Shown piece by piece: positions 1 through 8,494 of a DNA stretch of 16,166 bases. The position numbers and the translations under genes are program-made. Source of the DNA: Gammaproteobacteria bacterium. GTDB lineage: Bacteria; Pseudomonadota; Gammaproteobacteria; Tenderiales; Tenderiaceae. The stretch covers positions 1-16,166 of the forward strand of contig JALTMR010000279.1 in assembly GCA_027001525.1 (NCBI GenBank), in the 5' to 3' direction. The notes under the pieces are model-generated. The model did no database searches. It saw only the letters and a list, made by a program, of their open reading frames with translations, and was not told the origin of the DNA. The first letter of the stretch is position 1; each line of letters begins with the position of its first letter.

Positions 1-391
1 TTGAGATGTTATCCCATACCGTTTCAAAGCCGGAAAAGGCAGGGGCCCACTGTTTGTTGTAATCCGTGTCGTTGGGGGTTTGGGCAACGCGCACGAGGTA
101 GTCAGGCTCCGCATAGGCGACGCGTGGGTCGGCGCGCAGGGCTCTGAGTGTTGCGGCCATGCGGGTGGGGTCGGTCAGGCGAATGTGCGACAGGCGGCGA
201 TGAGCGAAGGGGCCGCTGCGTAATGCTCTTTCATGACCTGGCCAGTTTTTTCCAATGACTGATTTAACCCGCGTATTGGTGCTGGTGTTGTGGTGCCATC
301 CGACGATAATTTCTCCAGCGAGATAGGGCTGTTCAGCGCCAATAAGGGCTTCGCAAAAGAGCAGTAGGGCGATGAAGACAGTTTTTAGCAT
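1..391 (-). CDS. Subtilisin-family serine protease, N-terminal part (runs off left edge)
   Basis: The minus strand is open from ATG at 391 to the window edge, giving 130 residues. It starts with a hydrophobic signal peptide (MLKTVFIALLLFCEALIGA). A region resembling a subtilase propeptide follows, with the segment DPRVAYAEPDYLVRVAQTPN and then DTDYNKQW. This 'ExVxYAEPdY...TPNDxxYxxQW' pattern is typical of the junction between inhibitory propeptide and catalytic domain in fervidolysin/subtilisin-like S8 proteases. The catalytic Asp, His and Ser would lie beyond the edge and cannot be seen. No strong ribosome site precedes the ATG. It is the last visible gene of a minus-strand run with two lipoproteins. 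An inactive subtilase-like protein cannot be excluded. Confidence 0.72.
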   Translation of the reverse strand, partial: MLKTVFIALLLFCEALIGAEQPYLAGEIIVGWHHNTSTNTRVKSVIGKNWPGHERALRSGPFAHRRLSHIRLTDPTRMAATLRALRADPRVAYAEPDYLVRVAQTPNDTDYNKQWAPAFSGFETVWDNIS

Positions 392-490
392 AATTCGCTG
401 AGGTGGCAGACCGAAGGCGTGATTTCCACATATTAACGTAAAGCGCGTTCTTCAGCCGTGAAATAAAGGGAGGTGTTGTCCTGGAAACGG

Positions 491-518
491 AGAAGGGAGG
501 CTGTGCTGCCTCCCTTCT
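491..518 (-). terminator. Perfect 11-bp hairpin between lipoprotein and protease genes
   Basis: Positions 491-501 (agaagggaggc) and 508-518 are perfect reverse complements around a 6-nt loop. The hairpin lies 28 bp past the stop of the lipoprotein gene ending at 546 and upstream of the protease start at 391. The minus-strand continuation (ccgtttcc) has only a weak T run. It may act as an attenuator, an mRNA stabiliser or an imperfect terminator. Confidence 0.45.
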
Positions 519-545
519 TCTGACTTGCTTATAGCGTGCTACGGT

Positions 546-2501
546 CTATTCACTGGCTACATCCACGCTGGTGTCGACCGTATAGGTCAGTTGTCCCCCC
601 TTCAGGGTGAAGGGGTGGATGCAGGCTTCCACGGTGCTGTCCCAATTGCCTTGTTGGGCAGAGACATTTTCGAATTGCTCGACCGTACCGTCCCCGTCAA
701 GATCCTCACCGCTGGGGATGTAGGTTGAAGTGTCGGGATCCCAGGTTTCCTGATACGTCAGGTTTCTGACGACTCCCGTTTCAAAGACACTCACCACTCC
801 GTCCCCGTTCAAGTCGTCGCCGCTGATCGTCGTATCATTCCAGTAGTAGCTGTTGTTATACTCGCCAGCGATCCATTGAGACGTCTCCTCATCCCAGGCG
901 TAGTTGGCACTCAGGTTGGTATTGTTGAAGCTCAGGGTTCGGCAGTCGGGGCCGCTGGCGTTGGCGCTTTTGGCTTTGAGCCCGGCTTTCAGAGCGATGT
1001 TATCCAGTGCCAACGCTCTCCTGATGGCGGCTACCTGCACCGGCGCAGGGCCAGGGGCGTTGTAACTGGGGGCCTCTGCCCCCGTATAGCCGTTGCTGGC
1101 GGAGTTGCCGACCACCACGTACTCGACGATCGAACCGACGATTGTACTGCCATCGGTGGCTACAGTTTCCCTGGCCAGGTCAAAGATCGGGCTCTCGTCA
1201 TTGGGTTGTGAAATCACCTCCTCATCGACCGAAAAATTGGCGAGGTAGAGGGGCTCGTAGGTGCCTGTGTCAGGGTTGTAGTAACTGGTTGACCATTGGT
1301 ACGTGTTCTCTTCGGGTGCCGGGGTGTAGACGTAATTGGTGCCGTCATCCACGGGTTCCCCCGGCCCATCGCTGTAGCCGCCATAGCCAAGTTCCTGCGC
1401 TTCGTAGCGCGCTACGGTGAACAGGCCGGCTTCAAATCCATCCCTGTTTCCTGTGTCGTACTCTCCGTTATAGGACGAGAAGGAGATGCTCATTGAGCCA
1501 AGGTCTACATGGGCGATATTGGTGTTGGTTGCACCGTCGAACTCATGCAATACGACCCCGACGTTTCCTTCCATGTAGGTGCATTGTTCTCTTAACGCCG
1601 AACACAGCTGACCGTACTGGGATGGGGTGTATACGTCCTCGTTCCCGGCACCATCATCCTGACGAATGAACATGCCGTAACCAAAGCGGCCTATCGCCTC
1701 CCAGGGCGAGACGTCGCCGGCGGCCGAGGCGCTGGCGTATTCGCCATAGCCATCAAAACCTGACAGGCCGGGCATACCGATTAAATGAACGCCTTTAATG
1801 GGGGCTTCAGTTAACCCCAGTGCTGCGGCAGCTGACTCCACTGTGTCGGGGGTGGATGGATCCCAGTCAAGTGGCTGCTGTCCTTCAGTGTCCGGGTCGA
1901 TGTCCACCAGATCGGTGCGATTGAGCAGAAGAAGCTCCAGTGGTGCGTCGACATTGTCAGCATCCTTAAACGTCCAGGTGCCGTGCAGCATGTTGAGTAC
2001 GACCGAGTTGTCACCTGAGACCAGTTCGCCCAAGGTCACCGCTTCACTGATGGGCCTGTTGTTTTCCAGGCCGGCATCGTCGAACTGCGAGGCGATGATG
2101 CGATAGGGCCCAGGGATGAGTGAAACGGACTGAGACGGTGAGGCGGCGTTGAGATAGAATTCACTGACCAGTGTCTCTTCGCTGTAGCCGCCGTAGCCGT
2201 TGTATTCATCATAATAACCGCCGTAATTGTTCTGCTGGCTAAAGTAGTCGCCCCAGTTGCTGACCTCCGTAGCGTATACCTGAATCCGGATGGAGGTTGC
2301 ATTTTCATCAATGACGGCCGCCTGGGCGCTTCCCGCTGCCGGAAAGGCGGCGCTAAATGTAACGTTAGCGCTGGATTTCGTCTCGCTCTGTGCCGCGGCT
2401 GGTGCAGTGGGTGCGGCAGCGTTATCCGTAGCAGAATTACACCCGACCAGGCCGGTTGCCAACAGGCTGCTGATGACGATGGCAATTTGTTTTTTTCTCA
2501 T
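546..2501 (-). CDS. Tyr/Gly-rich lipoprotein with EF-hand-type calcium loops, unknown function
   Basis: With the start at 2501 the product has 651 residues and a clear lipoprotein signal (MRKKQIAIVISSLLATGLVGC; lipid-bearing Cys at 21). An in-frame ATG at 2549 would add 16 residues and also has a G-rich ribosome site (ggggggag), but it would put a long tail before the signal; gggag precedes the 2501 ATG. An Ala-rich linker follows. Then comes a beta-rich region with Tyr/Gly repeats (NNYGGYYDEYNGYGGYSEE, later GYGEY and GYGGYSDG). Near the C-terminus are two Asp-rich loops, DLNGDGVVSVFE and DLDGDGTVEQFE, matching the 12-residue calcium pattern of EF-hand/dockerin loops. Each follows a segment with a WNDTT- or WDPDTSTY-like motif, so the end looks like a tandem repeat. 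The gene starts 63 bp after the larger lipoprotein gene and is probably co-transcribed with it. I do not recognise a family. An outer-membrane or surface role is inferred from the lipobox. Confidence 0.8.
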   Translation of the reverse strand: MRKKQIAIVISSLLATGLVGCNSATDNAAAPTAPAAAQSETKSSANVTFSAAFPAAGSAQAAVIDENATSIRIQVYATEVSNWGDYFSQQNNYGGYYDEYNGYGGYSEETLVSEFYLNAASPSQSVSLIPGPYRIIASQFDDAGLENNRPISEAVTLGELVSGDNSVVLNMLHGTWTFKDADNVDAPLELLLLNRTDLVDIDPDTEGQQPLDWDPSTPDTVESAAAALGLTEAPIKGVHLIGMPGLSGFDGYGEYASASAAGDVSPWEAIGRFGYGMFIRQDDGAGNEDVYTPSQYGQLCSALREQCTYMEGNVGVVLHEFDGATNTNIAHVDLGSMSISFSSYNGEYDTGNRDGFEAGLFTVARYEAQELGYGGYSDGPGEPVDDGTNYVYTPAPEENTYQWSTSYYNPDTGTYEPLYLANFSVDEEVISQPNDESPIFDLARETVATDGSTIVGSIVEYVVVGNSASNGYTGAEAPSYNAPGPAPVQVAAIRRALALDNIALKAGLKAKSANASGPDCRTLSFNNTNLSANYAWDEETSQWIAGEYNNSYYWNDTTISGDDLNGDGVVSVFETGVVRNLTYQETWDPDTSTYIPSGEDLDGDGTVEQFENVSAQQGNWDSTVEACIHPFTLKGGQLTYTVDTSVDVASE

Positions 2502-2564
2502 GGCCTTTCTCCCTTTAGCGCTGTGATTGGTTAGCGCACTATTTTTCATCTTGACTCCCCCCTT

Positions 2565-5336
2565 TTACTGGACGATGACGTTGACGTTGCCGGGCGCGCC
2601 AACTCTGATGACGAACGAGCTCGTGCTGCTTGCCCCTTCGCTATCGGTAACGGTCAGTTGAACGTCGTGAGTACCACTGGCAAGTGAGCCGGTTGCGATG
2701 ACGGCAGAAGAGCCGCTGAGCGATAGCGCACCACCATCGATTGACCAGGCGTAGGCTGTTTCGCCAAGCGCGTCGGCATCATCAATGGCCGCAGCCTGCA
2801 GGTTTATCTCTGTTGCGTTGGTATCGCTGCCATCGGTCTCGGTGGCGATTGGATCAGCATAGGCGTAGACAATAAACGGTGCCTGGTTTTGCTGGACAGT
2901 GACAGCCACTATGCCTGTGGCCGTTTGTGCTGTGCCGGCTGTAGGAACGTCTGTGACTTCGACTGAAATGTCGTTAACCGCACCCGCCGTGACAGAAAAA
3001 GTACACTCCGGGGTATCACCACAGGCGGAGTTGCTCCAGGCGTAGGTGAGCGGGTTGCCATCCGGATCATAGGCGGAGACGCGGTAGGTCAACTCTCCTG
3101 CCCGGCTGTAGTCATCGCACGTCAGCGAGCCGCTTGTACGATAACAGTAGAGATACTCCAGGTCACCTGCATCGGATACCCGGTTGATGTCAACGATGAT
3201 CGGTTTGCGATTGTCAGCATCATCCACCTCGATAGTGCCAGTGGCGGATGCGGACTTATTACCGTCTGAGGCAGTGACCGTCCAGTTGTAGGTGCCGGCA
3301 GCCGTTGCCTGGAACTGCATTCCAACGTATGTGCTGACACTGCTGGCTGTGGCTGGATCGACAAAGTCACACGTATCGGCAGGGGTACATTCCCAGGTCA
3401 GGCTGACATCAGTACTGTCTGCATCGTAGGCCCAGCCCCAGAAATCAGCAGTCGCCATGCCGGTACTGCTATAGAACGTTGCCGTGGTGGGGCCGGAGAC
3501 TGAAATGATGGGGGCCTGGTTCGCGATGCTGAAATTAATGACTGCTTCACTACCGTCATCGCTGGCCTCATCGTTGCCCTGTGCGCCATTTACGTTGCCC
3601 ACTTTCTCGATTGAGCTATCACCCCAGGTCTGAACGGTAATGTTGCGGCCGCAGGGCACATCGAAAGCGTATTGGCCTTCAGCATCCGTACTGGCCCAAC
3701 GCCAGTAGCCGTTAGCGTCAGAGGCAAACATGGAACGGTTTTGGGCGGGGCTACTGTCTGTTGCCAGCTGAACTTGCCCTGTCAGGCGGCACTGTTGCGG
3801 GTTCTCCAGCGCAATGGTGCCAAAATCGTTACAGGTGCTGCCGGTGCCGTCGTCAGTAAGAATTGGATTGTTAAAGGATGAGGTGCCAAGCGCTTCATTA
3901 GCGTAGGTGCGGTCATTCCAGATGTTAAAAGACCAGTTGGCAGGATCAAGTGTGTCTGGGCTGTTGGAGTCGAGCAACGTTTGGTGTGAAATGACCCCCT
4001 CGGTGATGTAGGCCCATTCATACCCGCCATCAGGCAGTTGTACATCCATATAGCCGGAGAAAGGCGTCTGCTGATCGCCGCTGTAGCGGACATTGCCGCT
4101 GAAGCAGACATTTTGAATATTGGAGCTGGCACGAATAGGCCAATCCAGATTAACCCACTGTACCCACTCATTGGCTTCTTCAATGGTGATGCGGACATAG
4201 ACGGTATCTGTTGGTGCGATGGGCAAACCCTGGCCATACTCCTGATAGGCGGTGCCGTTATATTCCACCAGTGAGCCATTACCGACGAATTTCCAGCCAC
4301 CCGAATAGACGTAGATGGGCACTTGAATGCCTGAAATCGTCGGGTCGCGATCCTCTGTAATATTTTCATAGCTGTCTGCGGGGACTTGCAGGTACATCAC
4401 CGCATTATCGCTGGCTGCGGCCGAAGCGCCGCTGGCGGTGTTAAGCCCCAACGTGTTGCCATCCTGGTCTTGAAGTTTGATCTGGGCAAATACACTGGAG
4501 ATCAGGCGGTACTCATCTGTTTCGGCAGCAGCGCTGGCTCCTCCGAGATTCATTGAAATCCCATCCCCTGGCTGATCGGGATCACCCTCACCGATGAAGT
4601 CTCCGGGGAATGCTTGCACCTGATTTACGTCGTTAGGATCAAAATGCGCGAGCCCCGCCGTGATGGCGTCGACATCATCAGCAACTCTGTCGACCGGGAT
4701 GGTTAAATCCAGTAGCGTCTCGTGTGAAGCTGCAGCACGCGCCTGGTCGAACTGGGCACCGGCCACCATCGCAACCTCCCCGTTACCGCGGTTTCTGACC
4801 AGGCCAAATCTAAATGCTGGTGTCCCAGAGGCGGTGAAGCCGCCGGCCAGGTCGTTGCGCGAAAGTGTGGCGACGTTCTCTCGGGCCAGCCTGACCAGGG
4901 CGTTGAGGTCACTGTCTGAGCTGAGGTTTCTGAAGACTTTATTGCTGGTGACGTAGCCATCCTTGTTGGTGATGACTTCGATCCACGAGGGAAATTTTCC
5001 TGTCGCTTCACTGTAATCCGGCAGTGGTGTGTAGTAAGCGCCATTTTCGTCCGTTGTCGCGAGAAAGCGATCAATTTCGGTATCGTCAGCAGCGTAGACC
5101 ACGACCGTGACGCTGGCCCCTTCAATCCGGTCCCCCGCGCTGCCATGGGCCGCCGCCGTGGTGGCTCCCGTATTCAAACTATTAACCGACCCGCTCAGTG
5201 ATATACCGGAAAGGGTTTGTGTTGCGGGTTGAGAGGGTGGGGGCGTCGAGGTATTGTCCGAACCGCCACCACCGCTGCAAGCGGCGAGCGATGCCAATAG
5301 GGACAACGTGAGTAGTGATTTAAAGTGGAGCTTCAT
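2565..5336 (-). CDS. Large lipoprotein with three C-terminal PKD/Ig-like domains
   Basis: This 923-residue protein starts with a lipoprotein signal (MKLHFKSLLTLSLLASLAAC; Cys20) and a Gly/Ser/Pro linker. Residues about 68-135 resemble a carboxypeptidase-regulatory-like beta sandwich (GASVTVVVYAADDTEIDRF, then TDENGAYYTPLP). A second such unit lies at about 516-604 (LTGQVQLATDSSP, then TDAEGQYAFDVPCG). Three PKD-type domains end the chain at about 607-706, 711-816 and 817-914. Each opens with NQAP or RKP and carries YDxD or DDAD turns; the last ends with HDVQLTVTDSEG. Several Cys pairs in the middle suggest disulfides outside the cytoplasm. A good ribosome site, gagggagg, precedes the ATG. No enzymatic motif is visible. 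PKD domains are common in surface proteins and secreted hydrolases, so adhesion or substrate binding is plausible. It heads the run that includes the second lipoprotein and the subtilase-like gene. Confidence 0.82.
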   Translation of the reverse strand: MKLHFKSLLTLSLLASLAACSGGGGSDNTSTPPPSQPATQTLSGISLSGSVNSLNTGATTAAAHGSAGDRIEGASVTVVVYAADDTEIDRFLATTDENGAYYTPLPDYSEATGKFPSWIEVITNKDGYVTSNKVFRNLSSDSDLNALVRLARENVATLSRNDLAGGFTASGTPAFRFGLVRNRGNGEVAMVAGAQFDQARAAASHETLLDLTIPVDRVADDVDAITAGLAHFDPNDVNQVQAFPGDFIGEGDPDQPGDGISMNLGGASAAAETDEYRLISSVFAQIKLQDQDGNTLGLNTASGASAAASDNAVMYLQVPADSYENITEDRDPTISGIQVPIYVYSGGWKFVGNGSLVEYNGTAYQEYGQGLPIAPTDTVYVRITIEEANEWVQWVNLDWPIRASSNIQNVCFSGNVRYSGDQQTPFSGYMDVQLPDGGYEWAYITEGVISHQTLLDSNSPDTLDPANWSFNIWNDRTYANEALGTSSFNNPILTDDGTGSTCNDFGTIALENPQQCRLTGQVQLATDSSPAQNRSMFASDANGYWRWASTDAEGQYAFDVPCGRNITVQTWGDSSIEKVGNVNGAQGNDEASDDGSEAVINFSIANQAPIISVSGPTTATFYSSTGMATADFWGWAYDADSTDVSLTWECTPADTCDFVDPATASSVSTYVGMQFQATAAGTYNWTVTASDGNKSASATGTIEVDDADNRKPIIVDINRVSDAGDLEYLYCYRTSGSLTCDDYSRAGELTYRVSAYDPDGNPLTYAWSNSACGDTPECTFSVTAGAVNDISVEVTDVPTAGTAQTATGIVAVTVQQNQAPFIVYAYADPIATETDGSDTNATEINLQAAAIDDADALGETAYAWSIDGGALSLSGSSAVIATGSLASGTHDVQLTVTDSEGASSTSSFVIRVGAPGNVNVIVQ

Positions 5337-5679
5337 TTCGTTAACCTCCCTCGGTTAATTTTTAATGCTTTTAATACGTTGCAGCTTATTTCTTTTTTCT
5401 TCGTGAAGGATGCTGGGGCAGTTGATGCGTATCATCTTGCCTGTGGCCGGCGGAAGCAGTGCATGCTCGAAAAACATTCCTTGTTTTCGCATAAACGTAA
5501 TTGAAAAAATTCAGGGCGTGGGTGGGTTATCGTTTTAATCGATATTGCCACTACCGGAAGTACCGCTCTTCGATAAGACTAGCACTATGGCCTTCAATGA
5601 CATCACAGCCAATGCCCACAGTCAATACGGAAAAGAAGGAGGGGGGTACGGGCGATGCCCTCGCCAGAACACTCCGTTG
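5337..5679. other. 343-bp intergenic region upstream of the lipoprotein operon
   Basis: No convincing gene lies here. The part next to the lipoprotein start is AT-rich on the minus strand (tattaaaagcattaaaaatt at about 5353-5373), as expected of a promoter or leader, but I cannot pick reliable -35/-10 boxes. A small hairpin on the minus strand just past queG (GGCGA/TCGCC arms at 5651-5655 and 5661-5665), followed by a pyrimidine-rich run, could be a weak queG terminator. A 60-codon plus-strand ORF at 5501-5683 has no ribosome site or recognisable content. Confidence 0.5.
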
Positions 5680-6756
5680 TTAGCGTTGTTGTAACGCCCA
5701 GGCCACATGTTCACGCACTACTGGTGACGGGTGGTGTTGGTGTTGTTTTAGTGCGCTTGTTACCCCTTCTGTTTTTGGTCCGTTTCCCAGTGCTACGGCG
5801 ATATTTCTCAGCCAGCTTTCATGGCCAATGCGTCGAATGGGGGAGCCTTCGGTGCGTTTCAGAAATTCCTCTTCACTCCAGCCAAACAGTTCGATCAGTT
5901 TTGGGGCGTTGAGGTTGTGGCGTGGCTGGAAGTCATCTTCCTGGGTGAAGTGGGCGAAGCGGTTCCAGGGGCAGACCAGTTGGCAGTCGTCACAGCCGTA
6001 GATGCGGTTGCCGAGCAGGGGGCGGAGGTCGAGGGGGATGCTGCCCTTGAGTTCGATGGTGAGGTAAGAGATGCAGCGCCGCGCATCCAGCTCGTAGGGG
6101 GCGACGATGGCCTGAGTGGGGCAGATGTCGATGCAGGCGGTGCAGTTGCCGCAGTGCGGGTTGACGTTGGTGTCGGTGGGGAGCGGCAGGTCGGTATAGA
6201 GTTCGCCCAGAAAGAACCAGGAGCCGGCGTTGCGGTGGAGCAGGTTGGTGTGTTTGCCCACCCAGCCCAGGCCGGCTTTTTCGGCAAGGGCTTTTTCCAG
6301 CACGGGGGCGCTGTCGACAAAGACGCGATAGCCGACGTTGCTGATCTGCTGACTGATTTGGGTGGCAAGTTGTTGCAGACGTTTGCGCATCAGCTTGTGA
6401 TAGTCGCGCCCGAGCGCATAGCGGGAGATGAACCCCAGCTCGGCATCGCTGATGACCTGTTCGGCCCGGGTGGTATCGACCAGGTAGTCCATGCGTACGG
6501 AGATGATGCGTAAGGTTCCTGGGTGGAGTTGTGCGGGGTGCGCCCGTTTTTCCATGTTTCGCTCCAGGTAACCCATCTCACCCTGATAGCCTTTGGCCAA
6601 CCATTGTCTAAACTGGTCGGAGGCGTCGCGCAGATCCAGATCGGCCACGCCTACGTGCTGAAAGCCGAGCTCCCGGCCCCATTGTTTGATCTGTCGGCTG
6701 AGTTTGAGGTAGTCGACAGGGAGGGAGGCCTGGGGTAGTTTTTCGATATGACTCAT
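5680..6756 (-). CDS. queG: Epoxyqueuosine reductase QueG
   Basis: QueG carries out the last step of queuosine formation, reducing epoxyqueuosine to queuosine in the wobble position of GUN-anticodon tRNAs, with cobalamin and two [4Fe-4S] clusters. The 358-residue length is typical. The conserved VDSAPVLEKALAEKAGLGWVGKHTNLL segment (about 147-173) contains the catalytic Asp148. One ferredoxin-like cluster motif has Cys202, Cys205, Cys208 and Cys212-Pro. The other has Cys228, Cys255, Cys258 and Cys262-ProTrpAsn. The C-terminus (about 290-358) is helical, as in the family's HEAT-like tail. The start at 6756 lies only 8 bp from the divergent nnr start, with gagg about 10 nt upstream inside nnr. 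The queG-nnr divergence matches yjeS-yjeF in E. coli. Confidence 0.97.
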   Translation of the reverse strand: MSHIEKLPQASLPVDYLKLSRQIKQWGRELGFQHVGVADLDLRDASDQFRQWLAKGYQGEMGYLERNMEKRAHPAQLHPGTLRIISVRMDYLVDTTRAEQVISDAELGFISRYALGRDYHKLMRKRLQQLATQISQQISNVGYRVFVDSAPVLEKALAEKAGLGWVGKHTNLLHRNAGSWFFLGELYTDLPLPTDTNVNPHCGNCTACIDICPTQAIVAPYELDARRCISYLTIELKGSIPLDLRPLLGNRIYGCDDCQLVCPWNRFAHFTQEDDFQPRHNLNAPKLIELFGWSEEEFLKRTEGSPIRRIGHESWLRNIAVALGNGPKTEGVTSALKQHQHHPSPVVREHVAWALQQR

Positions 6757-6764
6757 AAGGATGG

Positions 6765-8258
6765 ATGATACCTCGCATGTCGCTATTACCCTATACGCTC
6801 TATCGTGCTGCCGATGCGCGTGAACTGGACCGAATCGCCATTGAAACAGCAGGTGTCAGCGGTATTCAGTTGATGAATCGGGCGGGGCAGGCGGTGTTTG
6901 ACGAACTCCGTTACCGCTGGCCCGACGCAAAGCGCATTCTCATTTTTTGTGGTGGTGGCAACAATGGCGGGGACGGCTACGTGGTGGCGCGGCTGGCGCA
7001 GGCTGCCGGGCTGAGTCCTATTCTGGTTGCCCTCGGTGATCCCGCCGCATTGACTGGCGATGCGGCGCTGGCGTGGCAGCAGGCGAGAGAGGCCGGGCTG
7101 GTCTGTACCACCTACTACCCTCATCTGTTTAACGGTGTTGAGGTGGTGGTTGATGCGCTCTTTGGTACGGGGCTGGATCGTGAGGTGGTGGCTGAATATG
7201 CCGATCTGCTCAACGCCATCAATGGCAGTGGTGTGCCCGTGGTGGCGGTGGATATTCCCTCAGGTCTTCACGCAGACACCGGGCGCGTACTGGGCGTGGC
7301 CGTGAAGGCAGCGCTGACGGTGACTTTCATCGCCTTGAAGCAGGGCCAGTTCACTGACGAGGGACCGGAGTTGTGCGGTGAACTGGTGTTCAATGGCCTG
7401 GCGGTGCCCGACAACGTCTATGCGCAAGTGCCCGCCGCTGCTGAGCGTATCGACTGGGTCAAGGTGAGAGAGGTTTTGGGGCAAAGGTCTCGCAGCGCCC
7501 ACAAGGGCCGCTTTGGCCATGTACTGGTTATTGGGGGTAACCATGGGATGGCCGGGGCGGTGCGCATGAGCGCTGAGGCGGCGATGCGAACAGGTGCGGG
7601 GCTGACATCGGTGGCGACACGGCCGGAACATGTGGCGACGATGGTGGCCACTCTGCCAGAGGTGATGTGGCATGGCGTTGAGGCGATTTCCGATTTGAGT
7701 GAAATGATGACGAAGGCGACGGTGATTGCCATCGGGCCGGGGTTGGGGCACGACGATTGGGCGCAGGCGCTGTTGATGATGGCGTTGGGAAGTGATTTGC
7801 CGCTGGTGGTGGATGCCGACGCCCTGAACCTGCTGGCCGAGTACCCTGATGGCACCCACTCGAACTGGGTGATGACACCGCACCCGGGTGAGGCGGCCCG
7901 TTTGCTGGGCACTTCCACCGACGATATCAATCAGGATCGCTTTGACGCGGTTGCTCGGCTCCAGCAACACTACGGCGGCGTGGCTGTACTCAAGGGGGCG
8001 GGGAGTCTGATTTGTGATCCCGGCGGTTCGATTGCGCTGTGCAGTGATGGCAACCCCGGCATGGCAACAGGGGGGATGGGGGATGTGTTAACGGGCGTGA
8101 TTGCCGCGCTGATCGCTCAGGGCTTGTCGTTGCAAGAGGCTGCCCGAGCCGGTGTCTCCCTCCACGCCGCTGCGGCGGACCGGGCCGCACTGGCGGGCGA
8201 GCGCGGCATGATGGCGACTGACTTGATGCCCCATCTGCGCTATTTGGTGAACAGCTGA
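6765..8258 (+). CDS. nnr: Bifunctional NAD(P)HX epimerase/dehydratase Nnr
   Basis: This 497-residue enzyme repairs hydrated NADH and NADPH. The N-terminal YjeF_N half epimerises the R and S forms. The C-terminal ribokinase-like half dehydrates S-NAD(P)HX using ADP. N-terminal motifs are GGGNNGGDGYVVARL (63-77), VDALFGTGL (129-137) and VAVDIPSGLHADTG (160-173). C-terminal motifs are GHVLVIGGNHGMAGA (251-265), IGPGLG (323-328), VVDADALNLL (348-357), TPHPGEAARLLG (371-382) and GNPGMATGGMGDVLTG (429-444), with Asp440 as the expected catalytic residue. Start 6765 is preceded by aagg; an alternative ATG at 6777 has no ribosome site. It is divergent from queG with only 8 bp between starts, so each gene's promoter or leader must lie within the other's coding end. 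Confidence 0.97.
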   Translation: MIPRMSLLPYTLYRAADARELDRIAIETAGVSGIQLMNRAGQAVFDELRYRWPDAKRILIFCGGGNNGGDGYVVARLAQAAGLSPILVALGDPAALTGDAALAWQQAREAGLVCTTYYPHLFNGVEVVVDALFGTGLDREVVAEYADLLNAINGSGVPVVAVDIPSGLHADTGRVLGVAVKAALTVTFIALKQGQFTDEGPELCGELVFNGLAVPDNVYAQVPAAAERIDWVKVREVLGQRSRSAHKGRFGHVLVIGGNHGMAGAVRMSAEAAMRTGAGLTSVATRPEHVATMVATLPEVMWHGVEAISDLSEMMTKATVIAIGPGLGHDDWAQALLMMALGSDLPLVVDADALNLLAEYPDGTHSNWVMTPHPGEAARLLGTSTDDINQDRFDAVARLQQHYGGVAVLKGAGSLICDPGGSIALCSDGNPGMATGGMGDVLTGVIAALIAQGLSLQEAARAGVSLHAAAADRAALAGERGMMATDLMPHLRYLVNS

Positions 8259-8260
8259 TT

Positions 8261-8290
8261 CAGCCTCGCCCGCTTGCAGCGGCTCCTATG
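8261..8290 (-). repeat. Solitary REP-like palindrome
   Basis: On the minus strand this reads ataggagccgctgcaagcgg followed by gcgaggctg. A perfect short palindrome, CCGCT-GCA-AGCGG, covers 8270-8282, and TAGGAG stands just 5' of it. This head-plus-palindrome form resembles the REP elements of Pseudomonas and relatives that are moved by RAYT transposases. Only one copy is visible, directly after the nnr stop, so membership is tentative. Confidence 0.35.
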
Positions 8291-8323
8291 ATACCTGGAG
8301 TTTCCAAGGGGCCAAGGCTTTCT

Positions 8324-8348
8324 CTCCTCCGACCCTCGGCGGGAGGAT
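8324..8348 (+). terminator. Weak hairpin downstream of nnr
   Basis: The sequence tcctcc pairs with ggagga around an 11-nt loop, about 65 bp past the nnr stop. An AT-rich stretch follows (tcgatttaataatc) rather than a true T run, so terminator activity is uncertain. Confidence 0.3.
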
Positions 8349-8494
8349 CGATTTAATAATCAACTTCGTTTTGGTTTATCCGCTAATGGAAGAAACCCCA
8401 TCAAGGAGGAAGGAGAGTTGAATGGTGATAAATTCAGCTTGGTTTTAACCTTCTCGTTTAGGGTGGCCCTATATCTTTTCAGGAGGAGGTTGCC

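Noticed and set aside
5573..5679. In-frame minus-strand open stretch after the queG stop, ending in a GCDVIEGHSASLIEERYFR-like peptide
   Set aside because: It has no ATG and no ribosome site. QueG already ends at the family's usual length, so a broken extension is unlikely.
5501..5683. 60-codon plus-strand ORF in the gap before queG
   Set aside because: No ribosome site, no signal or domain, and it overlaps the queG end.
5821..6513. 230-codon plus-strand ORF opposite queG
   Set aside because: It is antisense to clear QueG motifs and has no recognisable domain.
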